DNA of 64,000 nt from CAZHFW01 sp964531675 (GTDB lineage Bacteria > Planctomycetota > Phycisphaerae > Phycisphaerales > UBA1924), in the NCBI GenBank assembly GCA_964531675.1, contig CAZHFW010000015.1:1-64000 (forward strand), in the 5' to 3' direction. Position numbers and translations under genes: made by a program. Below, piece by piece: positions 18,245-26,687 of this stretch. The notes beneath the pieces were generated by a model. That model was not told the origin of the DNA. It made no database searches and saw nothing but the letters and a program-made list of their open reading frames with translations. Position 1 is the first letter of the stretch. The number at the start of each line of letters is the position of its first letter.

Positions 18245-19210
18245 TCAGCCCAGGCGATCGCGTGCGATCACCGCGGCGCCGAAGACGCCCGCGTTGTCCT
18301 CGAGCTTGCTCGGCAGGACCACGACCTGCTTGCAGACGTCGGGGAACGCGAACTGGCGGACCTTCTTCTCGACGCGCTCGACGAAGTTCTTGCCCAGTGC
18401 TTCCGTGAGCCCGCCTCCGAGAACGACGCAAGGGAGGGAGAGGAGCGTGACGACGTTGGAGATGGCCACGCCCAGGAGGTGGGCGGTTTCGTTCACGACC
18501 TCGTTGGTGAGCTCGTCGCCCTGCTCGAAGGCCTTGGCGACGGTCTTGCTCTTGATCTTGTCGAAGTCGCCTTCGACCAGGCTCGGGATGATGCTCTTGC
18601 GGTTGCCTCGGATGAGGCGGACCATGCGGTCGACCACCGCGGTGCGCGAGCAGTTGTGCTCGAGGCTGCGCGTGCCGATGGGGTTGTTGGGGAACAGGAT
18701 GGTGTGGCCGATCTCGCCCGCGGAGAAGAAGTGGCCGTAGAAGAGCTTGCCGTTGAGGATCAGCCCGCCGCCGATGCCGGTGCCGAGCCAGACGCCCAGC
18801 ACGTCGTCGTATCCCTTGGCGACGCCCATCTCATGCTCGCCCACGACCGCGACGTTGACATCGTTGTCGAGGAAGACCGGCACGCCGACGCGCTTGCCCA
18901 GCTGGGCCGCGACCGGCAGATCGTTCCAGCGCAGGTTCACCGCTTCCAGCACGACGCCCTTGTCGGGGTCCACCGCGCCCGGCGCGCCGATGCCCACGGC
19001 GCCGATGTCCTTGGGGGTCTTCCCCGCAGCCAGGCAGCACTCGGCGATCCCGTCGACCATGCGCTCGAAGATCGCGTCCTTGCCCTCTTCGGCCTTGGTC
19101 TTCCGCTTGGCGGAGGCCAAAAGCTTGTTGTCGGGCGAGACCAGCCCGATCTGCATGTTGGTCCCGCCAAGGTCGATCCCGATCACCGGCTTTTCGTTCT
19201 TCGGAGGCAT
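18245..19210 (-). CDS. ROK family sugar kinase (glucokinase-like)
   Basis: A 321-residue sugar kinase of the ROK family, probably phosphorylating glucose or a related hexose with ATP. The phosphate loop GIDLGGTNMQIGL is at residues 11-23, the catalytic Asp lies in FLDNDVNVAVVGEHE, and WLGTGIGGGLILNGK and GEIGHTIL follow. The usual zinc-site Cys cluster (CxCGxxGCxE) is missing: the region reads SLEHNCSRTAVVDRM with only one Cys. The first ATG at 19228 adds six residues, and I prefer the ATG of MPPKNEKP. No sugar operon adjoins; lysS lies upstream in the same direction. Confidence 0.88.
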   Translation of the reverse strand: MPPKNEKPVIGIDLGGTNMQIGLVSPDNKLLASAKRKTKAEEGKDAIFERMVDGIAECCLAAGKTPKDIGAVGIGAPGAVDPDKGVVLEAVNLRWNDLPVAAQLGKRVGVPVFLDNDVNVAVVGEHEMGVAKGYDDVLGVWLGTGIGGGLILNGKLFYGHFFSAGEIGHTILFPNNPIGTRSLEHNCSRTAVVDRMVRLIRGNRKSIIPSLVEGDFDKIKSKTVAKAFEQGDELTNEVVNETAHLLGVAISNVVTLLSLPCVVLGGGLTEALGKNFVERVEKKVRQFAFPDVCKQVVVLPSKLEDNAGVFGAAVIARDRLG

Positions 19211-19282
19211 GGCGGAGAGTGTAAGCACGCCCGCCCATCTGAAGCCGGACCTGAAATCCGGCTTCGGGGCGCAGACGCCGAT

Positions 19283-20950
19283 TCAGGTCTCGGGCCGCAT
19301 GAGCGGGAAGAGCACCACGTCGCGGATCGTCCGCTGGTTGGTCAGGAGCATGACCAGACGGTCGATGCCCAGACCCATGCCGCCCGCGGGGGGCATGCCC
19401 ACCTTCAGGGCGCGGATGAAGTCGTGGTCCATGGTGCGGAAGGTGTTCTCTTCCGCGGTCTTCTCGGCGTCCCGGCCCTTGAGCTGTTCGCGGAACTTGG
19501 CTTCCTGCACGTCCGGGTCGTTCAGCTCGGTGTAGTGCGGCGCGATCTCCATGCCCGCGATGAACAGGTCGGCGCGATCCGCGACCTTGGGGTTCTCGCG
19601 GTTGGGCCGGGTGAGCGGGCTGATCGCCGACGGGTAGTGCGTGATGAACGTCGGACGCGACGGGTCCACGAGCTTCTCGGCGTACTCCTCGAAGAGCTCG
19701 TTGATCACCAGCGCCTCGTCCATCTGCTCCACCGCGGCCTTGGCCTTGGCCAGCACATCCGCGGGGGCGTTGCTCTTGGTCGGTCCTTCGAGCAGCTTGG
19801 CCCGCGCCTTGGCGATGTCGGTCATCGGGAAGCCCAGGCCGCGCTCGAAGAGCTCGCCGTAGCTGACGCGCTCGAACGGGCGCGCGTAATCGATCGAGTG
19901 CTCGCCGAACGGCAGGACAGGCTTGGTGCCGGGGCCCTGGGTCGCTTCGGCAACCGCGGTGGCAGCATCACGGATGATGGACTCGGTGAGTTCCATGACC
20001 GTTTCCACGTCGCCGTAGGCGTGGTACGCCTCGAGCATCGTGAACTCGGGGTTGTGCTGCTTGTCGAGGCCTTCGTTGCGGAAGTTGCGGTTGACCTCGA
20101 AGACCTTGGGCATGCCGCCGACCATGAGGCGCTTGAGGTAGAGCTCGGGGGCGATGCGCATGAACAGGCTGATGTCCAGCGCGTTCATGTGGGTGACGAA
20201 GGGGCGTGCCGCCGCGCCGCCCGCCAGCGCCTGCAGCATCGGGGTCTCGACTTCCAGATACCCGCGGGCCTCGAGGAACCGGCGGATGCGCGAGACGACC
20301 ATGGAGCGGAGCTGGAAGACCGCCATGGTCTCGGGGTTGGCCCACAGGTCGGTGTAGCGCTGGCGGTAGCGGATCTCCGTGTCGGAGAGGCCTTGCCACT
20401 TCTCGGGGGGCGGGACCAGGCTCTTGGAGGCGGGCTCGAAGTTCTCCGCCCAGATGGTGATCTCGCCCGTCCGGGTCTTCATCAGACGGCCGCTGGCGAT
20501 CACGACGTCCGCCAGGTCGGTGAGCTTGGCGAGCTTGAAGCCGAGTTCCTTGCAATGCGACTGGCTGAGCGCGACCTGCACGTCGCCGGTCCCGTCGCGG
20601 AGGTTGAGCCAGATGAGCTTGCCGTTATCGCGATGGAGCATCACGCGGCCGGCGACGCGGGCGGTGGGGCGAGGGTCGACGAACCCCGGAGGCGGGTTCT
20701 TGCCCGCGGCGTTGAAGGCCTCGTTGGCCTTCTCGTCAAAGCGGGCGCGGGCAGCGGCGATGGTCTCGATCCCGTCGACGCGCACGCCGTAGGGCTCCAG
20801 GCCCAGGGCGCGGATCGACTCGCGGTTGGCGCGACGCTGGGCTTCGAGCTTGTGGAGTCCTTCCGGCGTGGAGGCATCGGGGGCGGGTTCGGCCGCCTGG
20901 GGCGCGGGGTTGGCGGGCTTGTGCGGGTTGGCGTTGTTGGGCTGGGACAT
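19283..20950 (-). CDS. lysS: Lysyl-tRNA synthetase, class II
   Basis: A 555-residue class II lysyl-tRNA synthetase that charges tRNA-Lys. After an Ala/Pro-rich ~40-residue head comes the OB-fold anticodon-binding domain (RVAGRVMLHRDNGKLIWLNL), then motif 2 in FEVNRNFRNEGLDKQHNPEFTM and motif 3 in GLGIDRLVMLLT near the C terminus. The start is the ATG at 20950 with a GGAG ribosome site close upstream. The low-complexity head is longer than the usual enzyme, but other planctomycete genes carry similar Pro/Ala extensions. It ends 72 bp before the ROK gene in the direction of transcription. Confidence 0.96.
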   Translation of the reverse strand: MSQPNNANPHKPANPAPQAAEPAPDASTPEGLHKLEAQRRANRESIRALGLEPYGVRVDGIETIAAARARFDEKANEAFNAAGKNPPPGFVDPRPTARVAGRVMLHRDNGKLIWLNLRDGTGDVQVALSQSHCKELGFKLAKLTDLADVVIASGRLMKTRTGEITIWAENFEPASKSLVPPPEKWQGLSDTEIRYRQRYTDLWANPETMAVFQLRSMVVSRIRRFLEARGYLEVETPMLQALAGGAAARPFVTHMNALDISLFMRIAPELYLKRLMVGGMPKVFEVNRNFRNEGLDKQHNPEFTMLEAYHAYGDVETVMELTESIIRDAATAVAEATQGPGTKPVLPFGEHSIDYARPFERVSYGELFERGLGFPMTDIAKARAKLLEGPTKSNAPADVLAKAKAAVEQMDEALVINELFEEYAEKLVDPSRPTFITHYPSAISPLTRPNRENPKVADRADLFIAGMEIAPHYTELNDPDVQEAKFREQLKGRDAEKTAEENTFRTMDHDFIRALKVGMPPAGGMGLGIDRLVMLLTNQRTIRDVVLFPLMRPET

Positions 20951-21010
20951 GGTCACTCCGGTCGTGGAAGGAAGATCAGGGATTAAAGGGTGGGGAAGTG
21001 GCAAAGCCAA

Positions 21011-21034
21011 CGACCCCGCACCGGGGCGGGGTCG
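21011..21034 (-). terminator. Candidate hairpin terminator after the Rrf2 gene
   Basis: A 9-bp stem (CGACCCCGC with GCGGGGTCG) with a 6-nt loop lies between the rrf2 stop and the lysS start, on the minus-strand path. The T content after it is weak, so efficiency is doubtful. A similar GC-rich string recurs near 9560 without obvious function. Confidence 0.4.
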
Positions 21035-21078
21035 CTTGGACGTCAAGGTTGCAGCTCGGACTGGATCGGGGCCCGGGG

Positions 21079-21543
21079 TCAGGTCCCCAGGGAGCCTGCG
21101 ATCGTCAGGCGGGCCGTCGCCTCAACGTCGCACAGCGGTTTGTTGCTCATGGGGTCGTTGATGAGGTCCGCCAGGGTGACGCCCTGGAAGATCTCGATCA
21201 CGCACGCCGCCGCCTGATCCGCCTTGCGGTGCAGCGGGCACAAGAACGGGCCGTGGTTGGCCAGACCGAGCGGGCAGGTCTCGATGCGCTCGACCGGGCT
21301 GACCGCATTGATGACCTCGAGGAGGGTGATCTGGGCCGCGGGCTTGGCGAGCTTGTACCCGCCGCCGACGCCGCGCCGCCCGTCGATCAGATTCCCAGCG
21401 GCCAGCAGCTGGAGAACCTTTGAGAGATAGCTCGTGGGCACGCGGGTCTGCTTGGCCAGCGTGGGGGTGGGAACCAGGGCTTCCGGGCGCATCGCCAGGC
21501 AGGCCATGGCCCGCAGGGCGTATTCAGCGGTCTGTGAGTACAT
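21079..21543 (-). CDS. Rrf2 family transcriptional regulator
   Basis: A 154-residue winged-helix regulator. The N-terminal HTH is typical (MYSQTAEYALRAMACLA, then PTSYLSKVLQLLAAGNLI and the wing RRGVGGGYKLA). Three Cys residues, 90, 102 and 114, lie in the sensor region (TCPLGLANHGPFLCPLHR and AAACVIEIF). The spacing, 12 then 12, differs from the closer spacing in IscR and NsrR, so an iron-sulfur cluster is possible but unproven. It sits just downstream of the metal efflux ATPase gene and near feoAB, which fits a metal- or redox-responsive role. ATG 21543 fits the family start. Confidence 0.9.
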   Translation of the reverse strand: MYSQTAEYALRAMACLAMRPEALVPTPTLAKQTRVPTSYLSKVLQLLAAGNLIDGRRGVGGGYKLAKPAAQITLLEVINAVSPVERIETCPLGLANHGPFLCPLHRKADQAAACVIEIFQGVTLADLINDPMSNKPLCDVEATARLTIAGSLGT

Positions 21544-21694
21544 GCTCGGGCGCTCCCGTGGCAGGGCGACCCGACCGTCTTCCGGACCATTTCCGGAGGT
21601 TGCGGTGGGTGGCTGGGTATTCGATGGACACCGTACCACCGGATACACCGGTCTGTTCGCTTCGGGGCAAATCGGAACTCCGATTTGTCCAGTT

Positions 21695-23740
21695 TTAGCC
21701 CATGGCCGGTGTTTGTTCGGTCAACGCAGCAGCGCTCGCTGGCACAATGACCGGCCTGGCGCTTGCGATCTCCGCCAGCCCCGGCGACGGCGGCATGGCT
21801 CGGTGACCGAGCAGGCGCAGGGAGTTGGCGACCACCAGAAGCGTGCCGCCCTCGTGCGCCAGGACACCCATCCACATCGGAACGATGATCCCCCACACCG
21901 AGCCGGCCAGGGTCGCGATCGCCATGAGGATGATCACGCTCAGCGCAAACGTGAAGTTGGCCTTCACCGTCCGGCGGGCCCGCCTGGCCAGTTCAACCGC
22001 CCAGGGCACGCTGGCCAGATCGTCCGAGAGGAGCACGATGTCGGCCGACTCGAGGGCGGCGTCAGAGCCGATGGAGCCGATGGCGATGGAGACGTCCGCT
22101 GCAGCCAGGGCCGGGGCGTCGTTGACGCCGTCGCCGATGACCGCGACCCCGCGGTACACGCCCGAGCTCTTGGACTCGATCGTCGCCTGCTGCTTCATCT
22201 CCGCGACCGCGTTGAGCTTGTCTTCGGGCATGAGCTCGGCGTCGACGCGGTCGAGCTTGAGCGCCGCGGCCACCTTCTCGGCGGTGCGGCGGTTGTCGCC
22301 CGTCAGCATGCGCACCGGGCGGACGCGCAGGGTGTGGAGCTTCTCCACCAGAGTCGCGGCGCCGGGACGGACCGCGTCGGCCATGATGAGCACCGCCGCC
22401 TCGCCGCCGCCGGCCTTCTCGGCGCACGCGTGCGCCACCACCACGCCGATCTGTCCCTGATCCTGGATGCGGGCCAGGGTCGCTTGCACCAGGCTGCGGA
22501 AGCACACCGGGATGAGGTCCTGCGTGTGCTTGTACGAACCCAGGCGCACCGGGCAGCCCTTGTAGGTTCCTTCCATGCCCCGCCCGGCGGTGTGGCCGAT
22601 GTCGCTGACCGGGAGCGGCTCGATCCCGCTGAGTTTGGCCGCTTCGCGGATGGCCGCAGCGATCGGGTGCGTGCTTTCCTGTTCGAGACCCGCTGCCAGT
22701 CCGAGCAGTTCGGAGGCGTCGCTCCACGCGACGGGGTGGATCTCGAAGAGGCGCGGACGGCCGATGGTGAGCGTGCCGGTCTTGTCGAAGCACACGCTGC
22801 CGATCCGGCTCAGGCGCTCAATGGCCTGGCCTCCCTTGAAGAGCACGCCCGCGCGGGCCGCTCTGGAGATGGCGGCCAACGTCGCGGTGGGGGTCGCGAT
22901 GACCAGCGCGCAGGGCGAGCAGACGATCAGGATCGTGATCGCGGTCAGGCTCGCCTCGGGCCAGGGACGTCCCAGCGCGTAGTGCCAGATGAGGACGACG
23001 CCCAGAGACAGGACCATCACCGCGACCGAGTAGGGCTCGCTGAGCTTGTCGATCATCCGCTGCACGGGCTCGCGCTGCTCGCGGGCGCTGGTGACCAGGT
23101 TCAGGATGCGGGCCAGGGACGACTCGCGGACCGGGCGGAGCACCGTCGCTTCGATCGGATCGTCGGTGTTGATCGTGCCGGCGAAGAGCTCGTCTCCGAC
23201 CTTCACCCGGCGGGGGATGCTCTCACCCGTGATCGCGGACTGATCGAAGGCGGAGGTGCCCGAAGCAACGATGGCATCGGTCGCGACGCGATCGCCCGGG
23301 CGCACCTTGATGCGATCGCCCGTCGCCAGATCTTCGGCCTTGACCTCGACCCACTCGCCCGAGGCCGCATCGAGCCTCATGGCGACCGAGGGCATGAGCT
23401 TGGAGAGCGCCGAGACTTCACGCTCGGTCCGCTGCATCGCCAGGTCTTCGAGCGCACCGGCAAGCACGAAAAGGAACAGGAGCAGGGCGCCCTCGGTGGG
23501 GTGCCCGACGTACGCTGCGAGCGCCGCACCCACGACCATGAGCACGTCGATATCGACCTTGTGCTCGGACAGTGCCGCCCACGCTGCGCGCACGCCGAAG
23601 AACATGCCGATCGCCAGCGAGGTCCAGATGAGCCCCTGACCAACGGCGGCCCCCGGCGTGAGCTGGAGAATCCACCCGGCCCCGAGCAGGCTTCCCGCGA
23701 CGATCGAACAGGCGAGCTCGAACTTCGGCGTGATCTTCAT
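21695..23740 (-). CDS. P1B-type heavy-metal ATPase, P1B-4-like (SPC / HEGGT)
   Basis: A 681-residue metal-exporting P-type ATPase with no N-terminal metal-binding domain. The TGES loop is at residues 171-174, the transmembrane metal site SPC at 275-277 (in VCSPCALV), the phosphorylation motif DKTGT at 319-323, MLTGDN and GDGVNDAP in the ATP domain, and HEGGT at 629-633. SPC together with HEGGT marks the P1B-4 group, whose characterised members export Co(II) or Fe(II). It lies next to feoAB, so Fe(II) export is a good guess. It is inferred to sit in the inner membrane. Confidence 0.9.
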   Translation of the reverse strand: MKITPKFELACSIVAGSLLGAGWILQLTPGAAVGQGLIWTSLAIGMFFGVRAAWAALSEHKVDIDVLMVVGAALAAYVGHPTEGALLLFLFVLAGALEDLAMQRTEREVSALSKLMPSVAMRLDAASGEWVEVKAEDLATGDRIKVRPGDRVATDAIVASGTSAFDQSAITGESIPRRVKVGDELFAGTINTDDPIEATVLRPVRESSLARILNLVTSAREQREPVQRMIDKLSEPYSVAVMVLSLGVVLIWHYALGRPWPEASLTAITILIVCSPCALVIATPTATLAAISRAARAGVLFKGGQAIERLSRIGSVCFDKTGTLTIGRPRLFEIHPVAWSDASELLGLAAGLEQESTHPIAAAIREAAKLSGIEPLPVSDIGHTAGRGMEGTYKGCPVRLGSYKHTQDLIPVCFRSLVQATLARIQDQGQIGVVVAHACAEKAGGGEAAVLIMADAVRPGAATLVEKLHTLRVRPVRMLTGDNRRTAEKVAAALKLDRVDAELMPEDKLNAVAEMKQQATIESKSSGVYRGVAVIGDGVNDAPALAAADVSIAIGSIGSDAALESADIVLLSDDLASVPWAVELARRARRTVKANFTFALSVIILMAIATLAGSVWGIIVPMWMGVLAHEGGTLLVVANSLRLLGHRAMPPSPGLAEIASARPVIVPASAAALTEQTPAMG

Positions 23741-23855
23741 ACAGAACCCAGGGTCCGGATCAGAAAGGCGATCGCTGGAACTGTATGGAGATATCGGCAC
23801 AAAGACCCCCGGAGCGGGGCATGCGCCACCAATCGTGGTTGAGAATCAGTCGCGG

Positions 23856-24351
23856 ATCGGTGCCACCACCGGTCCGCCGGTGGTGCGAAGGGCGGGTGCG
23901 TGGGTCGTGGGTTTGTGGTGTGGATGGGCGTGATTGAACGCTCGCACCACCATCGATCGGAGCNNNNNNNNNNNNNNNNNNNNNNNNNNNNNNNNNNNNN
24001 NNNNNNNNNNNNNNNNNNNNNNNNNNNNNNNNNNNNNNNNNNNNNNNNNNNNNNNNNNNNNNNATCGATGGTGGTGGCACCGGAGTGGATCGGTGCCACC
24101 ACCGGTCCGCCGGTGGTGGGAAGGGCTGGTGCGCGGGTCGTGGGTTTGTGGTGTGGGTCGGCGTGATTGAACGCTTGCACCACCATCGATCAGAGCATCG
24201 ATGGTGGTGGCACCGGAGTGGATCGGTGCCACCACCGGTCCGCCGGTGGTGCGAAGGGTTGGTGCGTGGGTCGTGGGCTCGTCGTGTGGATGGGCGTGAT
24301 TGGACGCTCGCACCACCATCGATCAGAGCATCGATGGTGGTGGCACCGAGT
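23856..24351. repeat. 133-bp tandem repeat array interrupted by an assembly gap
   Basis: Complete units begin at 24064 and 24197, a partial unit starts at 24330, and 23856-23963 is a further unit before the gap. The period is exactly 133 bp. Each unit carries two hairpins: CCACCACCGG-TCCG-CCGGTGGTGG, and a 13-bp stem CACCACCATCGAT with ATCGATGGTGGTG around CAGAGC. Units differ by scattered substitutions, mainly in the middle. Removing the 100 Ns keeps the period exact. The array lies between the feoB-linked small gene and the P1B ATPase start and does not look coding. Confidence 0.93.
23964..24063. other. Assembly gap, exactly 100 N
   Basis: A run of exactly 100 N, the conventional placeholder length for a gap of unknown size. 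It falls at the same position of the 133-bp unit as a unit junction, so the missing sequence is probably one or more whole repeat units that the assembler could not span. Confidence 0.97.
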
Positions 24352-24359
24352 GGGGGCTC

Positions 24360-24557
24360 TCAACTTAAGCGATCACGTTTGCCAGCACTGATCGTCAGCG
24401 TCGTCTTCTTCTCCCGCTTTCGCGGAGCCCCGAGCCAGCGGGGCCACCACGTGGGGTACCAGCCTTCGGGCACGAGGGAGCGCACGACCCATGCCAGCGC
24501 GACAAGCGCCAGGAGTGTGGTGGCCCAGAAGCTTGGATCGCGGGTGGGGAAGCTCAT
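24360..24557 (-). CDS. Small membrane protein coupled to feoB
   Basis: A 65-residue protein with one hydrophobic segment (FWATTLLALVALAWVVRSLV, residues ~10-29) followed by a Trp-rich turn and a basic Lys/Arg-rich tail. By the positive-inside rule the tail would face the cytoplasm. Its ATG begins only 3 bp after the feoB stop, so translation is likely coupled. Many feo operons carry a small third gene, but this one lacks the Cys residues or winged helix of FeoC and of other FeoB-associated proteins. I do not recognise a family. A partner of FeoB is inferred from position only. Confidence 0.62.
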   Translation of the reverse strand: MSFPTRDPSFWATTLLALVALAWVVRSLVPEGWYPTWWPRWLGAPRKREKKTTLTISAGKRDRLS

Positions 24558-24560
24558 GCC

Positions 24561-26669
24561 TCAGCTCGCGAGATGGAACGCGATGGCCGCCGCGACGTAC
24601 GCCAAGCCGGTCATCCACCCGAGCTGGAGCAGGGCCCAGCGCGTGCCTCCCGCTTCGCGGGCGGTAACCGCGAGGGTGGGGAGGCATTGCATCGCCAGGA
24701 CGTAGTACACGAGCAGCGACCAGCAGACCGCGGGCGTGAAGATCGGGGTGATGCCGTCGGAACGCTTGGCCTGGCCGATGGTGCGCATCACGCCCTGATC
24801 CTCGACGTCGTCGGAGCCTGCGGCGACGGTGATCGCCATGGTCGAGACGAAGACCTCGCGGGCAGCAAAGCTCGTCACCACGCCGATGCAGAGCTGCCAG
24901 TCGAACCCAAGGGGTGCGAACACCGGCTCGATGTTCCGGCCGATCTTGCCCGCGAAGGAGTGGAAGAGCGCGTTCTGGCGTTCCAGGGCGTCGGCCCGGC
25001 TGGTCAGTTCGTCGACGCGGGTCTGGTCGGCCTCGCCGTGGGCGGTGCCCGCTTGAATCTCGGCACTGATCGCCGCGGCCTGCTCGCGCATCTGCACCGC
25101 CTGCGCCGGGACGGGCGTGTGCGGGAACGTGCCGAGCCACCAGAGGACGATGCAGATCGCCAGGATGTTGGTGCCCGCGTTCTTCAGGAACATCTTGCCG
25201 CGATCGATCGTCGTGAGCGTCGCGGTGCGGAAGCTCGGGAGCTTGTACGTCGGAAGCTCCAGCGCCATCGGACGGCTCTTGCCCTTGAGAATCGTCCGCC
25301 GGAAGATCAGCGCGCTGAACACGCCCGCCAGCGCCCCCAGCGCATAACACGCGATGAACGCCAGGGCCGCCTTGAGAGGCTGATCGCGGAAGAGCAGCGT
25401 GGTGAGCAGGACGTACACCGGCAGGCGGGCCGAGCAGGTCATGAACGGCGCCACCAGGATCGTCGCGAGCCGCTCACGCCGGTCGGGAATGCCCCGACAG
25501 GCCATGATCCCCGGCAGCGCGCACGCGTGGCTCGACAGGAGCGGCACAAAGGCGTGCCCCGGAAGCCCGAAGGGCCTGAGCCAGCGGTCCATCAGGAACG
25601 CCGCCCGCGCCAGATACCCCGTGTCCTCAAGCAGTGCGATGAGGAAGAACAGCAGGCAAATCTGCGGCAGGAACATCGCGGTCGAGCCGATGCCCGTCAG
25701 CACGCCATCGCACAAGAGATCGCGGAGCAGGCCATCAGGAAGCGTCGACTTGGCCCACCCGCCGACCACCGTGAAGATCTGCTCGATCAGGCCCATCGGC
25801 AGCTGCGCCAGGCTGAAGATGGACCAGAACAGGGCCGCCATCACGCCCAGGAAGATCGCCATCCCGAGGATGGGATGCGTCAGGGCGCGGTCGAGGCGGT
25901 CGGTCAGGTCGGTGCGGGCGCGGGGAGCATCGGCGGAAGACGCGATGGTGGTCGAGTTCTGCGCCGCCCCCGCGACGCTCGCGTAGATCTCGTCGGCCCA
26001 GTTCTCCAGCGCGTCCTGCGTTCCGGGGGGCGTGCGGTTGGGCACCTTGGCGCGGGCCAGCGCCATGCGGAGATCGTCCGCGCCCTCGCCCGAGCGGGCG
26101 CAGGTGAAGAAGACCTCGCATCCCAGCGCATCGGCCAGACGTTCGCGATCGATGTGGATGCCGCGCTTGCGGGCCAGGTCGATCATGTTGATCGCGACCA
26201 CGGTGGGCAAGCGGCGGCGGAGCACCTCGCCGACGAGCAGCAGATTCCGGGGCAGATTGGTCGCGTCCACCACGATCAGAGCTGCGTTGGGCGCGCCGAT
26301 CGGCTCGCCCTTGGGCGCCAGATTGCCCGCGAGCACCTCCCGGCAGACCGCGCTCTCGTGCATGTCGAGCTCGATCGAGTAGATGCCCGGCAGATCGATG
26401 AGCTGGGCGTTCTGCTCGACATGCTCGAGCTTGATCGCGCCGATGCGGGCTTCCTGGGTCGTGCCCGGAAAGTTGCTGGTCTTGTGACGCAGGCCGCTGA
26501 AGCGGTTGAAGAGCGTCGTCTTGCCCGTATTGGGATTGCCCAGGAGCGCGACGCGGAACGCGGGGCGGTCGAAGCTCACGCCCGGACCGGTCTCGCAAGG
26601 CACGTCGATGGCCACACGCGTGGCATGCTTGGTGAGGATGACCGGGACTTGGTCCGTGCGGTTGGTCAT
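24561..26669 (-). CDS. feoB: Ferrous iron transporter FeoB
   Basis: A 702-residue inner-membrane Fe(II) permease with an N-terminal G domain. G1 is GNPNTGKTT (residues 44-52), the switch region carries SNFPGTTQE, G3 is in IDLPGIYSIE and G4 is NMID. The C-terminal membrane domain has the two Gate-like blocks. AFVPLLSSHACALPGIMACRGI and MTCSARLPVYVLL contain conserved Cys residues on the ion path. Length is slightly below the ~770 of E. coli FeoB. A 20-residue head precedes the G domain. It is preceded by feoA in the same operon and followed by the small membrane protein. Confidence 0.95.
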   Translation of the reverse strand: MTNRTDQVPVILTKHATRVAIDVPCETGPGVSFDRPAFRVALLGNPNTGKTTLFNRFSGLRHKTSNFPGTTQEARIGAIKLEHVEQNAQLIDLPGIYSIELDMHESAVCREVLAGNLAPKGEPIGAPNAALIVVDATNLPRNLLLVGEVLRRRLPTVVAINMIDLARKRGIHIDRERLADALGCEVFFTCARSGEGADDLRMALARAKVPNRTPPGTQDALENWADEIYASVAGAAQNSTTIASSADAPRARTDLTDRLDRALTHPILGMAIFLGVMAALFWSIFSLAQLPMGLIEQIFTVVGGWAKSTLPDGLLRDLLCDGVLTGIGSTAMFLPQICLLFFLIALLEDTGYLARAAFLMDRWLRPFGLPGHAFVPLLSSHACALPGIMACRGIPDRRERLATILVAPFMTCSARLPVYVLLTTLLFRDQPLKAALAFIACYALGALAGVFSALIFRRTILKGKSRPMALELPTYKLPSFRTATLTTIDRGKMFLKNAGTNILAICIVLWWLGTFPHTPVPAQAVQMREQAAAISAEIQAGTAHGEADQTRVDELTSRADALERQNALFHSFAGKIGRNIEPVFAPLGFDWQLCIGVVTSFAAREVFVSTMAITVAAGSDDVEDQGVMRTIGQAKRSDGITPIFTPAVCWSLLVYYVLAMQCLPTLAVTAREAGGTRWALLQLGWMTGLAYVAAAIAFHLAS

Positions 26670-26687
26670 CAGCGGCCCGGCCGGCGC

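Noticed and set aside
18206..20986. A 926-residue open frame on the plus strand across the ROK and lysS genes
   Set aside because: It is the shadow of two real minus-strand genes in GC-rich DNA. Its translation is Asp/Val/Leu/Arg low-complexity, with no known domain, and both opposite genes are certain.
21434..23842. An 802-residue open frame on the plus strand opposite the P1B ATPase
   Set aside because: Antisense artefact rich in Arg, Asp and Gly; the ATPase frame has every family motif.
23846..24319. Open frames running through the 133-bp array and across the N gap
   Set aside because: They exist only because the repeat has few stops and N codons are not stops. The units vary in ways that do not protect a frame.
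23856..24351. CRISPR array
   Set aside because: The period is 133 bp with near-identical full units, not short repeats with unique spacers, and no cas genes are nearby.
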